Shown: piece after piece, positions 22,801 through 34,070 of the stretch
Layout of the letters: every line of letters begins with the position of its first letter
Numbering within the stretch: the first letter of the stretch is position 1
From: Chrysomallon squamiferum
Lineage: Eukaryota; Mollusca; Gastropoda; Neomphalida; Peltospiridae
Direction: 5' to 3'
Length of the DNA: 35,000 bases
Assembly (NCBI GenBank): GCA_012295275.1
Contig: CM022666.1
Location: 3,905,387-3,940,386, forward strand
Made by a program: the position numbers and the translations under genes
Notes under the pieces: model-generated
Seen by the model: the letters and a program-made list of their open reading frames with translations, nothing else
Database searches by the model: none
Told to the model about the DNA's origin: nothing

Positions 22801-23600
22801 TTGTGATAAAATTAAAGATGTCAGACTCCACTAAGCCTCAACAGACATCTTCTTGTTATTAGTTTTATTTTAATTTATTTTGTTGTATTTTTACTTTTTC
22901 ATTTATTTATTTATTTATTATTTTATTTTATTTTATTTTATTTTATTTATGTTTTAAAAGACATATTTGTCCATTTTGACCTAAAAATGGATCATTCGGT
23001 ATGATGCTCAGTTTAAACCTTATCCAGAAAACTTTAACAAAAACAGAACAAAGTTAACTGTTTGCTATTGATCTGACACAGCAGTCTGGAATCATGTGAC
23101 TTGGTGCAAGGTCACCTTAAACCACAGGATGTGACCTTTGAGGTCGGTGCGTCTGAATGTACTAGGGTCTAAACAACAGGTTTAAATAAGATTATAGTCG
23201 GATTTTTTTGTTTTGAAATTAGATAATAAAACAGAGATTAAAGTTAATTTAAAAAATAATTAAATTTTGTATTTATTAACAACTTGTATTATACATAAAA
23301 TACTCCCAACCAGCAAAAAACAACAACAAAAAACCAAAGGTTTTATTCATTTTTTAAAATAAATTTAACAACCTCAAGGTCATTTTTGTTAATGTTTGAA
23401 TGAATTAATGAGTAAAAAAGTTCTATCAACATGTTTATTACATATATATATAAAAAAAGAAAAAAGTAGTTCTATGTAATTATGTAAAAGATTAAATCTG
23501 TGGATACCATATTATTTGGCAGCAAATAATCTTTTATGTGAATGTTCTCTGTAAAATACATTAACGTAGCCTTTTCATCTACTAGTTAGGGTGGAATGGG
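22801..23600. other. Intron sequence with a GC-richer patch
   Basis: (ATTT)n/(TTTTA)n tract at 22900-22950. A balanced patch at 23080-23165 contains several GGTCA/TGACC words (AAGGTCACC, GTGACCTTTGAGGTCGG), which could be nuclear-receptor half-sites but not in a consensus arrangement. No gene. Confidence 0.5.
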
Positions 23601-23617
23601 AAATTAGCTAATATTGA

Positions 23618-23657
23618 GCTTTGATCCTGTAGCCCATCATATGTCACTACTGAGCCA
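23618..23657 (-). mobile_element. Weak tRNA-like (SINE) head
   Basis: On the minus strand TGGCTCAGTAGTG (A-box-like) is followed after 30 nt by GGATCAAAGC, which fits the B-box GWTCRANNC. The spacing is shorter than the ~44 nt of a tRNA. Lowest-confidence member of the group. Confidence 0.2.
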
Positions 23658-23798
23658 GAATCATCTACCATGAAAGAGAAAGCTAGATGGTTGTGCGAAA
23701 CATAAAGCATCTGTGTAGTTTTTTTAGAGTAAATAATTCATGAACTGTCTGGACCTAAGAATGATGTCTGTTGACCAAATGTCTTGTTCTTTTGAGGA

Positions 23799-23801
<3 letters not shown>

Positions 23802-23829
<28 letters not shown>
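23802..23829. repeat. Poly-A tract (28 A)
   Basis: A pure A run. No retroposon body is recognisable directly upstream on the plus strand. Confidence 0.9.
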
Positions 23830-24239
23830 GATTAATAATATGTTTACTCATTTTCCATAGTTGACAGGATGATAAAAGGGTGCATGCTGGGTAATGAGTC
23901 TTGGTAAATATTTAAAAGTTGGGTCATTCCAGGAGGAAATTGGGAGGTTTAAAACAAAACTGGAGGGAAAAAACAAAATCTGGTGGCAGAGTTAGATTTC
24001 TTGTCCTCATGCAGGAATGTGCACTGCTTTGACATTTTCGATGTCACTGGCTGATTTTGTTTCTGAGGGAAAAAAAATGTCCCAGTCTTTGTTTATTTTG
24101 TGGGTCTGTTTGTTTATGCATCCATTTATTTTTTTAATTTCATATCTTCAAGCTAGCCATGGCTGTAAATGACAAAGGAATGTACAACAATTAAAGCTGG
24201 AGATAAATAATTGACTTTGTTTTAGTGAAGTTCTTATCT

Positions 24240-24295
24240 GTATGCTTGAAGGTGTGTGTGTCTGTGTGTTTGTGTGTGTGTGTTTGTCTGTCTGT
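24240..24295. repeat. Interrupted (TG)n/(TCTG)n tract
   Basis: Short TG runs passing into TCTG units. A similar TCTG tract lies at 24625-24655. Confidence 0.8.
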
Positions 24296-24394
24296 CTGGC
24301 TGATACGTCAAACCAATACACTGTTAAAATTATTGTTTTACGGAATAGAAAAGAGTATTCAGGGATACACACTTTAGTCGCACAGCTTTTGATA

Positions 24395-24475
24395 GAAAAG
24401 CTGGAAGCTGGATGTGACCTCACATTCTTCCAGCCATCAGACTAAAAGCTTAACCATCTAACCATCAAGTCTGGT
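24395..24475 (-). mobile_element. tRNA-derived SINE-like head
   Basis: On the minus strand TGGTTAGATGGTTAAG (24464-24449) resembles the A-box/D-arm of a tRNA, and GGTCACATCC (24419-24410) resembles a B-box. Their starts are 45 nt apart, the spacing of a genuine tRNA. No matching acceptor stem closes the structure, so this is a tRNA-derived sequence, not a tRNA gene. The sequence after the B-box toward 24300 may be the SINE body. Confidence 0.4.
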
Positions 24476-24817
24476 TATGTGTATGTAATGACCTTATTGA
24501 ATTAAACAGCTGAGTGTCTGTGTGTCTGTGTTCTGCTGTATGGAAAGATGTTTATTGATGTAATTAAGATGAATGGCTGGTGTTATTTCAGACTGAGTTG
24601 ATGTATGTGCTTTTGTTATGTCTGATTGTCTGTCTGTCTGTCTGTGTCTGTGTGTGAGGAAATCTTTTTAACATTCTTCAAGTGAATGATTCATTCGGTT
24701 TCACGTGTTTAGTTTATCTTTCCACCCTCTCTCTGTGTGTGCTCTTTCTCTCTCACCTTTTCTCTATTTTTCATCCGCTATCTGTCTTCTGTATTTCTTC
24801 TTGTATATCATTTTGTT

Positions 24818-24823
<6 letters not shown>

Positions 24824-24876
<53 letters not shown>

Positions 24877-24980
24877 CTCTCTCCTGTATTTCTTTTTCTC
24901 TTTCTATTATTACTGTTTCTCTGTTTATCTATAATCTGTCTACCTATCTATCTATCTATCTATCTATCTATATATATATA
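24824..24980. repeat. (TC)n, (TATC)n and (TA)n tracts
   Basis: About 24 TC units at 24824-24873, pyrimidine-rich spacer, then (CTAT)n at 24941-24971 and TA to 24980. Frames across it are Ser/Leu runs, not genes. Confidence 0.9.
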
Positions 24981-25045
24981 TGTTTGTCTATCCATAATGT
25001 CTGTACATGGGGGATATAAGTTTGTATTCTAGGGTTTTTAACCTT

Positions 25046-25066
25046 AAAAAAAAAAAAAAAAAAAAA
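25046..25066. repeat. Poly-A tract
   Basis: 21 A's. Poly-T of similar length lies at 25488-25515. Confidence 0.9.
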
Positions 25067-25980
25067 TTCTTACTCAACACACAGACTTATCAGTTTCATT
25101 TTTCTCATCATGTGTGGATCACAAGTTTATTATTATTTACGTATTTGGCCAACAGAACTTATTGTTTCAAGCAGTTCTTTTTCTATCTGTCTGTCCATTT
25201 GTCTCAAAGATCAGTTTTGTTTTCTGTCTGTAATTGGTTCAGAGCTTCTCTTTCTCAGACTTTCTTAATATGGCTCTGTCTACGGGTTTTTTCTTCTTCT
25301 GTTTATTCACATTCTTAAATTAATGTATGTCTGTTTGAACCCAGGCCAGGCTCTGATTCCAACTTCTCTTTTTTCCTTTTCTTATTGGTGGGGTACTGTC
25401 GGCTTGTCTGTGTGTCAGACTGTCACCCACTTATTTGGCTACCTAGTTTCCAATTCCATGACATATTATAATAAGCAAGGTTAAATCTTTTTTTTTTTTT
25501 TTTTTTTTTTTTTTTGTATTTTCATTTCATATATAAAGACTTGGCTTAACAAGTTGGCTACAACCTTGAGCAGTCACTCACAATTTTATTAACTTGTCAA
25601 TATGTCAGGAAAATGAATGAAAAAAAACATTTTTTGGCAGTGTATACACAGAATTAAATACTGCTCTAGACGTTTATCCCAGCCTCTCCTTATTAATTCA
25701 AACTACTGATGGAAAGGTGGTTACAAACACAACTGTTACTCCACATCTGCGACACAGTGTGGTTTGAATGGGAAAAAAACGTATTTTGGATGCTAAAAGG
25801 GAAACAGCCCATCAGTATTTTTTTTTTTTATCACTTTGCTACATTATGCTGCACAACAGCAGATAGATGATGAATTTAGAACTTATTCTAATTACCTCGA
25901 CAGAGACAGTTTAACTGAAATTAGCTGTTTGTATGTGTGTTGTTTTCCTGAAAGTTCAGTTGTCTACCAGCATAGTTTGT
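25067..25980. other. Intron sequence, nothing recognised
   Basis: Mixed composition, poly-T (25488-25515) and a T run at 25819-25829. Frames are short. Toward its right end the GTCTAC words of the next repeat family appear. Confidence 0.65.
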
Positions 25981-26400
25981 CTACAAATAGTTGTCTGCAA
26001 GTACACAGCTATCTATAAATAGTTTGTCTACAAGTTCAATATTGTCTACAAATAGTCATTTGTAGTTACAAGATTAGTTTGTCTACAAGTACAACATTGT
26101 CTACAAATAATCATTTATAAGATTACTTTGTCTACACTAATGTACTGTCTACAAATTGTCATTTATAAGATTAGTTTGTCTACAGTAATGTATTGTCTAC
26201 AGCTAGTTGTGATAAGTATAGATCTACAAGTACAACATTATCTACAAATAATCATTTATAAGATTACTTTGTCTACACTAATTTATTGTCTACAAATTGT
26301 CATTTATAAGAATAGTTTATCTACATAGAGTATTGTCTACCAATAGTTGTGAAAAGAACAGTCTGTCTACTAGTATAGAACTGAAGTAAGTACAGTTGTA
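25968..26400. repeat. TTGTCTACAA tandem family with 141-bp higher-order unit
   Basis: Monomers of 46-49 bp carry GTCTACAAAT(A/T)(A/G)TC and (A/T)TTATAAGATTA. Three successive monomers form a higher-order unit: 26091-26231 and 26232-26373 align end to end at 141 bp (3 x 47), including distinctive ACAACATT(G/A)TCTACAAATA starts and AGTTGTGA(T/A)AAG ends. Earlier, looser monomers extend back to about 25968. The frame across it (repeating Y-C-L-Q-I-V-I-Y-K) is a repeat artefact. Confidence 0.8.
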
Positions 26401-27270
26401 TTTACAGATGCACACAGTCTTGGCTAGAAGTACATTTTGACTACAAGTACATTTTGAATGTAAATCTGTTATGCACAGGACACGTGTGGAATTTCAAAGT
26501 GTCACTTTGGCTATGTAATGCTTTACCATCTGCTCAAAGTGAATTACAGGCTGACTTGAAGGATTTTTGAATAAACACTGCCAGGGTAACAGGAGAATGT
26601 GAGAAAATGGAAAATTCAAATAAACTATTTTTACTTGCCTTGCTTGTCCCGGAGGCCTGTTTTGGGTAGACGATTATTTGTTGGTCATTTTTAATTTTTG
26701 GATTTTTATGGAAAAAAATATTTAGCCCATATTTGAATAGGATTATCCATGTATTTGTTTTTGGATGTATATTAAATCTAGACAGACAGACACACACACT
26801 CACACACACACAAACACACACAAACACACACGCACTTCCTACACATTTATTCTGACCTGATTTTCTTTCTAAAATTACATTCTTAAACATTACTTCTGAA
26901 ATTAAATTTCTTTTCTTGCTATATTTAGAAGACCATTAACTGCTATTAACTTTATATGTTAAGCCTACACAAGGCTTTCCTTGTTTTGTGTAGGTGGAAT
27001 AATACACAGCAAAATGCTGCCATTAACAACTTTTTCCCTCTTTATAATCAATACTGTTTATTTTTATCTCAATTATAGATAGCCAATCAATAGAAATAAG
27101 ATTTCATTTTTCTTAAAAAAAGATAACATTGATTTCGTTCACCTACACAGTACAGTGGGTTTGGTTTTGATTTGTGAATTAGAGAGATGTGAGCAGTAAG
27201 TCAGCAGAAATTAAAAATTATTAATGAATGGAAACTGCAAGCGAAAGCAAAAAAAAAGAAAAAGATAAAA
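26401..27270. other. Intron sequence, nothing recognised
   Basis: Includes an interrupted CA tract (26790-26831). No exon, site or clear repeat otherwise. Confidence 0.65.
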
Positions 27271-27271
27271 T

Positions 27272-27468
27272 AAAGGCAGGAAGACATGATAGACAAAGGG
27301 AAAGATTTTAAGGGTGTGGGTACAAGGTGCCATTTTTAACCAAATCTGCACAGTGCCATTTTTTCCAAGTGACATTTTGTCCAGTGACATTTTGTCCTGT
27401 GCCATTTTTTCTGTAACCCACAGAAACATATAGAAAGGCAGGAAGACAGGATAGACAAAGGGAAGGAT
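27272..27468. mobile_element. Small insertion-like block between ~32-bp direct repeats
   Basis: AAAGGCAGGAAGACATGATA... (from 27272) and AAAGGCAGGAAGACAGGATA... (from 27434) match in all but about two of 32 bases. The intervening block is bounded by short inverted repeats GTGGGTACA (27316-27324) and TGTAACCCAC (27412-27421). It contains five copies of a 15-16-bp word GTG(A/C)CATTTTGTCC at 27327, 27353, 27369, 27384 and 27399. It may be an unusual insertion with a long target duplication, or a local duplication that picked up a minisatellite. Confidence 0.45.
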
Positions 27469-28883
27469 AGTAATAGAGGGGGAGCAGAGGCAGAAAGGAT
27501 AAGAAAAAGAACGAATGAAGAAAGACAGAATATAGAAGAGAACGGGAATGATGGAGTAAGGGAAAAGAAAAAGAAGGACACGAGAGAGAAAGAAAGAAAC
27601 AGAAAAAGGAGACAAAAAATAATAATAACAAGATGGAGAGGAGAGAGATAAAGTGAAAAGTAGAAAAGCGAAATATCACAATTCACAGTGTACCTCAGCA
27701 CTGCCTCTTCGTTGATACTACTTCATTTGACAAAACTTGTCACATACGTAGCTTTACAAAAATAAACAACTAAAAAATATGTTTTGTTAATTTTTTTATT
27801 TTTTTTTAAAAAGGAGGTCACCATTATTAATGAAATTCTTCAAATTTTTGGAATTTCATTGGTTGCAATGCAAGAAGAAGAAGAAGAAGAAAAACAAAAA
27901 AGGTTCCATTCACATGAAAAAATTCGGAAAAAAAAATAAAAGAGGACAAAATAAGTCTTTCTGAAGGAAATGGTTATTTATCTAACTGCACTGCAGCGCC
28001 CTCTGTAAACAAGTCGCAAGATAACTGGAGGATTTAAAAGATGAAGGAATAAATGTAGCTCTCCATTTCTGCATAACAGTATATCATATCTGGGGGATAC
28101 TTGTAAACAAAATTTCTCTAAATTAAATTTTGAAAATAATATATAAATAAATAAAAGAAATGAGAGAGAGAAAAAGAAAAATATTTCAAATATAATAATT
28201 TTCAAAAACAAAATAATAAAATTTTAAATATATTAATAATAAGGGTGAAAGTATTAGGATGGGTGTATTTACATATGTATATATTTGTATAATAGATATG
28301 TGTTTGTGACATAAGTATCTGTTTATATAATAGATATACTTGTGTATTAACATGTGTTTGCATAATGAATATGTATGTTTACTTAAATAACTGTATGTTT
28401 GAGTTATGGATTCATATGTATATGTGTATATGCTTGTGTGTGTTTGTATTCCATATATCTTCCATAAACTTTACATGCATTATATCTTTATATATATATG
28501 TTTATGTATATGGGGACGTAGACATTACTGTACATGCAATATTATTTCTTTTCATCTTCAACATATTTAAATACACAAACACAAGACTGAAAATGACTTT
28601 TCAGTTGACTGAAATAGCCAGATCATGTTTTGTGCTGATTACCCACGTAATTGATAAATTCTGCAACCCAATACCTCCACATTAGATGAAAATAAATGAT
28701 AAAGGAATCTGAACTGAAGAATCAGCAATGTACAGAGGACAATTAAATTAAGCGTCTGGACAGGGCCATATCCTTTTTCCCTAACACTGATTCATTGTCA
28801 GTTTTTCTCCCTGCAAAATTTAGTTAACATCCACAGTGAAAAATCATCTTAACAGTATGTTTGTAATTTTGTGAATGTGTGTG

Positions 28884-28885
<2 letters not shown>
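27469..28885. other. Purine-rich then AT-rich intron sequence, no gene
   Basis: 27469-27640 is G/A-rich (AAAGAAAGAAAC-type words), a decayed polypurine tract. (GAA)n at 27872-27890. TATG/TGTATA-rich sequence at 28260-28510. Nothing coding recognised. Confidence 0.6.
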
Positions 28886-28921
<36 letters not shown>

Positions 28922-29110
28922 ATTTGTAATGGAGCAGAAAAGTGCATTTCTGAAACATAGCACAGATTTTGGGTAACCTTTTTTTTTTTTTTTTTTTTTT
29001 CATTTTATTGTTTCTCTGCCAAAAAAAACAAAAAAAATTTAAAAAATTAAAAAAAGAAAGAAAAAGAAAGGGGAAAAAAAAAAAAGAAAAAAAAAACATG
29101 AAAAAATAAA
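28886..29110. repeat. (TG)n tract, poly-T and A-rich block
   Basis: TG at 28886-28920; poly-T at 28979-29000; A-rich AAAGAAAA-type sequence 29018-29110. The T and A blocks are complementary and could fold back. Confidence 0.85.
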
Positions 29111-30230
29111 AACTTACAAAAACAAACAGAAATTTTAAACATTTTTAAGAGAGAAAAAAGAAACTAAAAAGAAAGAACATGGCGGAAAAGGGAAAGGAAT
29201 TTTAGAGAAGAAGAAATTAAAAAGTCAACGTTTTTATAATATCTCATAGCCTGCAGTGCTCACTTGAAGATTTCCCATTTCCCATTCTAACCAGAACCCC
29301 CAAGACCGAAATTTATAAGGCCATAATTGTGTAAAGCTGTATATAAAAATATCCCTTGTTAGTAACAGTATGATGACAGCTTGCATCATTTTCACATCTT
29401 CATTTTATTATAAATAGCAAGTCTGACAACTAATTATTGTTAAACTTAATATTATTAAGTTTGTTGAGGTATCTGTAAGCCATTATTTATTCATCAACCA
29501 TCTTCAGTTTGGTTTTGTCTCAAGTTTGTTTCCACCTCATATTCATTATTGTATTAATTTTTTAAAATCATTATTATTATTATGTTTTGTTATTATTAAT
29601 AACTTTTTTACTTTGATTGCTCATCATATAGAAATTTATAGATTCTGATTTTTATCTCTGTACAACCATAATGTTAAAGTCTATGGGAAGTCGTATATAA
29701 AATTTTCTTTATTGCTATTTAGTAGGAAGAACTCTTTTTAGTGGCAGCAACAAGTTTTTTTCTCGTATCATTATTCAAAAGCCCAAATTTGAAATCAAAT
29801 AATTTAAAAAAATTTAAAAAATGTTCATTACTTAATAAATAATAATATCTAAATGTTATTGAAATTTTGTTAAATATAAAACTAAGAAGCTGCAAGTTTC
29901 CACCAGTGAACTTTAAATCAAAGACCGGATAGTCATTAATTTATACTAATTACTGACAGTCATTCAGACAACATGGCCATAGGAAATTAGTGTCTGAGTA
30001 AATTAAGAGCTGTTTTATTTAACCTGTTTGGTGTTCGGCTTAGCTTTATTTTATTTATTTATTTCTTTTTTGAAGAAGAACAGACTCCTTTGGATTCCGG
30101 TTTTAAAACAAACCATGAAAATTTTAAATTGAAAGTACTACACGATAGCGAAGGCATGGGAAATTGAAATTAAGAAAAGGTGTTTAATGGTCTTAGCATG
30201 TGATTTTAAAATATTAAAAAAAAAAAATCA
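29111..30230. other. Intron sequence, nothing recognised except one repeat copy
   Basis: AT-rich. Holds the detached repeat copy at 29270. No exon seen. Confidence 0.65.
29270..29335. repeat. Detached copy of the 16.6-17.3 kb repeat unit
   Basis: TTTCCCATTCTAACCAGAAC followed by CCCCAAGACC...TATAAGGCCATAATTGTG matches the start and middle of units at 16787 and 17196 (which have CTATTAGGCC at the same place). It lies 12 kb from the array, so the family is dispersed as well as tandem. Confidence 0.5.
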
Positions 30231-30235
30231 CATTT

Positions 30236-30335
<100 letters not shown>

Positions 30336-30344
30336 AAAAACAAA

Positions 30345-30840
30345 TATGGTAGTAATATAGGGCATTGATGTTTTTGTTCTAAAAAAATAAGATGGTAAGA
30401 GTGATATGAAAGATGAAAATTTTTGTTTATAAAAAAGTGAGATGATGACAAGCTATTTTGAAAAGTAAGATCGTAATAATGACAAGAAATTTGTTGGTTT
30501 TTTTTTTGTTTTGTTTTTTTAAAATGTCAGGCAGTTACATTATCACGAAATCTTTGTCCTGAAAAAGCGTGAGATACAATAAAAGCTTGAAAGTTTTTGT
30601 TCTCAAAAGTGAGATGGAAGTAATGACCTGAAAGATGAAAGATAAGAAGGTAATAATGACATTAACATTTTTTGTTCTAAAATAAGTGAGATGGTAGAAA
30701 TGATATAAATTTTTTTTTTTACAAAAAAGGAAATCGTAATAATAGCTTTAGGTTTTTATTCTAAAATAAGTGAGATGGTAATAATGAATGGAAACCTTTT
30801 GTTCTGTAAAATATAATGATGATAATGTATACACATTTTT
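30345..30840. repeat. Degenerate tandem repeat, ~40-50-bp unit (TTTTTGTTCT...GTGAGATGGTAATAATGA)
   Basis: The paired words TTTTTGTTCTAAAA and (A/G)TGAGATGGTAATAATGA recur, with copies near 30369, 30419, 30590, 30668, 30751 and 30800 and partial ones between. Units are 30-60 bp and diverged. Confidence 0.6.
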
Positions 30841-31640
30841 TTGGTAGTAAGTGACAAGAGTATTATCAATAATGGCATAAAAAGTTGTATTTAAAACATT
30901 AATAATTATTATATGAATAAAAAATATATATTAATTACATTAAATATATAGTAAATAGACAGTTTATAAAAGTACATTTGGGAATTTTTGTGTAAAAGTT
31001 ATAAAATCTTAGAAATGAATACGGCAATGAAAATTTTAAATATAAAAAAAAAGAAGCAATAAAAATGTATTTAAATTAAGAAAGGGATTTGAAAACTGAA
31101 ACAAAAAAATAAAAAAACAAATTTAAATGCCAAAAAAAAAAATGAAGAGAAAAACATTTTGGAGAAGATTTGTTTTTTAAATAAAGAGGAGAAAATTATT
31201 GTTCATTAATGTAGACAGGAAATTTTATTTATAAAGTCAGTTTTATTTATCACACTAAATTAAAAATAGATAAATAAAATAAACAAAAGAAAAAAAAGTT
31301 AAAAAAAAGAAAAAAGAAAATTGCCTTATCACTCCCACTTTCCTTAAGAATAGAAAACACAAAAAATTATCCTACTGCTTTTTAAATTAAAGAGTTTTGA
31401 TTTCATTTTAATTAACTTCATCCATTTTATGGTCATCCATCAAATTTATTGTTTGTAAAACTGTAAAATTTCTGTTTTATTTTTAATTAAAAAAAAAAAA
31501 AAAAAAAAAAAAAACAAATTTAATTACTGTAAATTGACAATTATAAAGTTTATCAACAGAGAGGGTTTGCTTATAAGCATTTTTCTCACATATCAGAGAA
31601 TACAGTTGTTACACACACTGTTGGAAAGTGAAATGGTCAT
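30841..31640. other. Very AT-rich intron sequence, no gene
   Basis: A-rich stretches at 31040-31330 and poly-A at 31490-31514. Nothing recognised. Confidence 0.7.
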
Positions 31641-31644
31641 ATTA

Positions 31645-31720
31645 ACCCACCAAAAAGGTTTGATCCTGTTGCCACTGACTTAGTAGACAACAGGTCTAAC
31701 CACTGACCTCAGTTCTGCTG
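31645..31720 (-). mobile_element. tRNA-derived SINE-like head
   Basis: On the minus strand GAGGTCAGTGGTTAGA (31710-31695) resembles an A-box/D-arm, and GGATCAAACC (31666-31657) fits the B-box GWTCRANNC. The starts are exactly 44 nt apart, as in a tRNA. TTTTT, a pol III stop, follows at once (31656-31652 are A's on the plus strand). A perfect 7-bp stem CCTGTTG/CAACAGG spans 31665-31694. No acceptor stem pairs, so a functional tRNA is unlikely. Confidence 0.45.
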
Positions 31721-32066
31721 GCATTTTAAGATAAGTACAACTGAAACTTTAGATTCCGTGACTTAAAGCGCAAAATTTTGTTTGGGTTGAATGACAACTG
31801 CACGAGATTGGAAAACATAAAACTGAAGTTTCAAATATTTCACTTGTAAATTCTGATTTGGATAAGCGTGGAGCCAAAATGGAATTTTTGTTATCTTATT
31901 TAGGCAGCTCAGATTAAAAGCTCGATAACAAACGTTCTTCCAAAAAAAAAACAAAAAAAAAAAAACATGCAATATTTCGGGTCCATTTTGTTCGAGAGTT
32001 TCATAAACAGTTTTTCTGTCAGTTGGTTTCTTTCAGTTTCTCTTTCGTATTTCTTTCCTTATTTCG

Positions 32067-32098
<32 letters not shown>

Positions 32099-32279
32099 TA
32101 TGGCATGTTTTCCGAGGGTGTCATTTCAATATGCTTGTGTTATTATAGAATTCTTACTAAGTTTCCTTTCCACCCAGACTTGTCAGGTTGGCACAGAAAG
32201 GGTCATACAATAAATAAGAACAGGTGCAGAAAATGTATCACACAAAAGTTGACATGACAGTTATACAACAGTTACAGGA
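31721..32279. other. Intron sequence, no gene
   Basis: Poly-A runs at 31941-31949 and 32071-32097. Nothing else recognised. Confidence 0.65.
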
Positions 32280-32354
32280 TTGGCAGTCTGAGTGGTTGTC
32301 ATGATATAGTGCATTAGGTCGCAAGATCAAGACTCTGTTACTACTTTTTTTTTT
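32280..32354 (+). mobile_element. tRNA-derived SINE-like head
   Basis: GGCAGTCTGAGTGGTTGTC (32282-32300) resembles a tRNA-Ser/Leu-like 5' part with a short deletion, and GATCAAGAC (32325-32333) fits the B-box exactly. A T run follows at 32345-32352, which would end pol III transcription. No acceptor stem closes it. Confidence 0.4.
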
Positions 32355-32454
32355 ATTACTACACTCCTGTTTTCACTTTAAATAAGCTATTAAAGAAAAA
32401 TTACTGTGTAATTGGTAATAAAAAGCTAAGGAAATTACTTCCTGCATCATAATT

Positions 32455-32470
32455 TATTATTATTATTAGA

Positions 32471-32520
<50 letters not shown>

Positions 32521-32539
32521 TGCATCTGCTGCCACTGCT

Positions 32540-32587
<48 letters not shown>

Positions 32588-32590
32588 TTT
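32455..32590. repeat. (TTA)n and (TTTA)n microsatellites
   Basis: ATT repeat to 32518, a short GC-richer spacer (TGCATCTGCTGCCACTGC), then TTTA for about 12 units (32541-32590). Confidence 0.9.
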
Positions 32591-33216
32591 GAAACTACTA
32601 AAAAAATGTTCTTACTAACCCAAAGATGTATTGGTTCTTGAATCAAGTCTCGATTTCAAAAGTAAATAATTGTAAATAACTGTAATTATGTCACACTGAT
32701 ATTTCTCACTAATTTTCAAAGACACTAACAAACTAGAATCAAATTTGTTGATTTGTATTTTTTCACTTTTATATTTTATTTTACTTTATTTTTGTATTTT
32801 CAGTTTTAAAACCTCGGTGATATCATTTCTGGTTGTAGTTTCATTTTAGAATTCAGTCAGATCTGAATGTACATTCTTATCTGTATTTAACTTAGCTTCA
32901 ATTTCAAAGTTGCAAACAAAAGTTTTGTCCCCTAGAGAGGAAGATATTTGAAAAATTTCAGCTGTCATCCATGATTTTGACTGCCATTTTAGGTTGTAGG
33001 TCATACATACAATTAAGTTCATAGACTTTCCAAAGACTTTTGTAATTTCATTTATTAATTATATTTATTTAATTAAATTTATTTATTTATTTAAATTTAT
33101 TTATATATTTATTTGTTATATTAATATTTATTTATTTATTTATTGGAATTTGAGCTTGATGTTGTTTTTTTAATGTATTCAAATAATGTTTTTACTATGC
33201 AAATATACACTGTGTG

Positions 33217-33248
<32 letters not shown>

Positions 33249-33733
33249 TGTGTGTTGGAAAACCTTTATTACTATTTTTGAAACCAGTTTTGGGTAAATC
33301 AAAAGGAGTAGAAAAATGTGAGCGAGACATTCATTTCACAGGGAACATTTTGCACTTACACAAAAACCTGTTCTATAATATTTCTGACAGGCAACTTGGC
33401 TAACTGTCAAAATCTTTTTCTGTTAAATAACACAGATTTTCTGAGAAGAGAGAGAGAGAGAAAAAAAAAAAAAAAAAAAAAAATGTTATAATGGTAAACA
33501 AGAACAAGAAATTAGGGGAGTGGTCCAGTTCCTGGTACTCAGTGGTTCCTGGTGCCAGATGAAGATGAGTCATTGGCTTTGGCGAACTCAGTTTTTGTCT
33601 GTGATGAGGTATTATGGTAATGCACTGTTTGTCTGGAAATAAAGTGATTAATTTAACTCCACATCTCGGTTCACAGTAATAAGTAACTACACTCTGTCGG
33701 AGAATTGAGAGACATTTCTAAGTTCTTTTGAAA

Positions 33734-33760
<27 letters not shown>
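32591..33760. other. Intron sequence with TTTA, TG and A tracts
   Basis: Imperfect (TTTA)n 33047-33145, TG/CGTG tract 33211-33255, poly-A 33461-33483 and 33731-33752. No exon recognised. Confidence 0.65.
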
Positions 33761-33762
<2 letters not shown>

Positions 33763-33766
<4 letters not shown>

Positions 33767-34070
33767 TGTAGCTCAGTTGTAGAACATTCACCTAAGTCAC
33801 AAAGAGGTCTAGAATCAGTTGTGAGCAAGGGAAGAATGAGTGAGACGTTGTTTAGTGGTAGAACATTTGTCTGAAGACGTGAAGGAAGCATTGTGGGACT
33901 GAGTGTCAGTAATGGCAAAAGACTGAGATAATTTTTGACATTTGTCTAACTCTAAGGCTTGAAGGGTTTTATGATCAATTCAGAGTAAAATTGGAAGTTC
34001 GAGGGACATGTTGCAGATCATTTGTCTAAGGCATGGTAAAGTGCAGGGTTACTCCTACCAGAGAAATGTC
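33763..34070 (+). repeat. Tandem array of four ~78-bp tRNA-like units
   Basis: The first unit has TAGCTCAGTTGTAGA (33769-33783), a good A-box, and GGTCTAGAATC (33806-33816), a shifted B-box. The core (G)TAGAACATT(T)GTCTAA recurs at 33784, 33863, 33938 and 34018 (spacings 79, 75 and 80 bp). The third repeat interval also holds GTTCGAGGG at 33997, B-box-like. Units diverge strongly. A tandem rather than dispersed tRNA-derived repeat is unusual. It starts just after poly-A plus AAAGAAAG. Confidence 0.5.

Noticed and set aside
27211-27701. Three overlapping minus-strand frames over 120 codons
   Set aside because: They are low-complexity Phe/Leu/Ser translations of a polypurine tract and cross the insertion-like block in several frames.
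31645-31720. Functional tRNA gene on the minus strand
   Set aside because: A- and B-box spacing is right, but the 5' and 3' ends do not pair as an acceptor stem.
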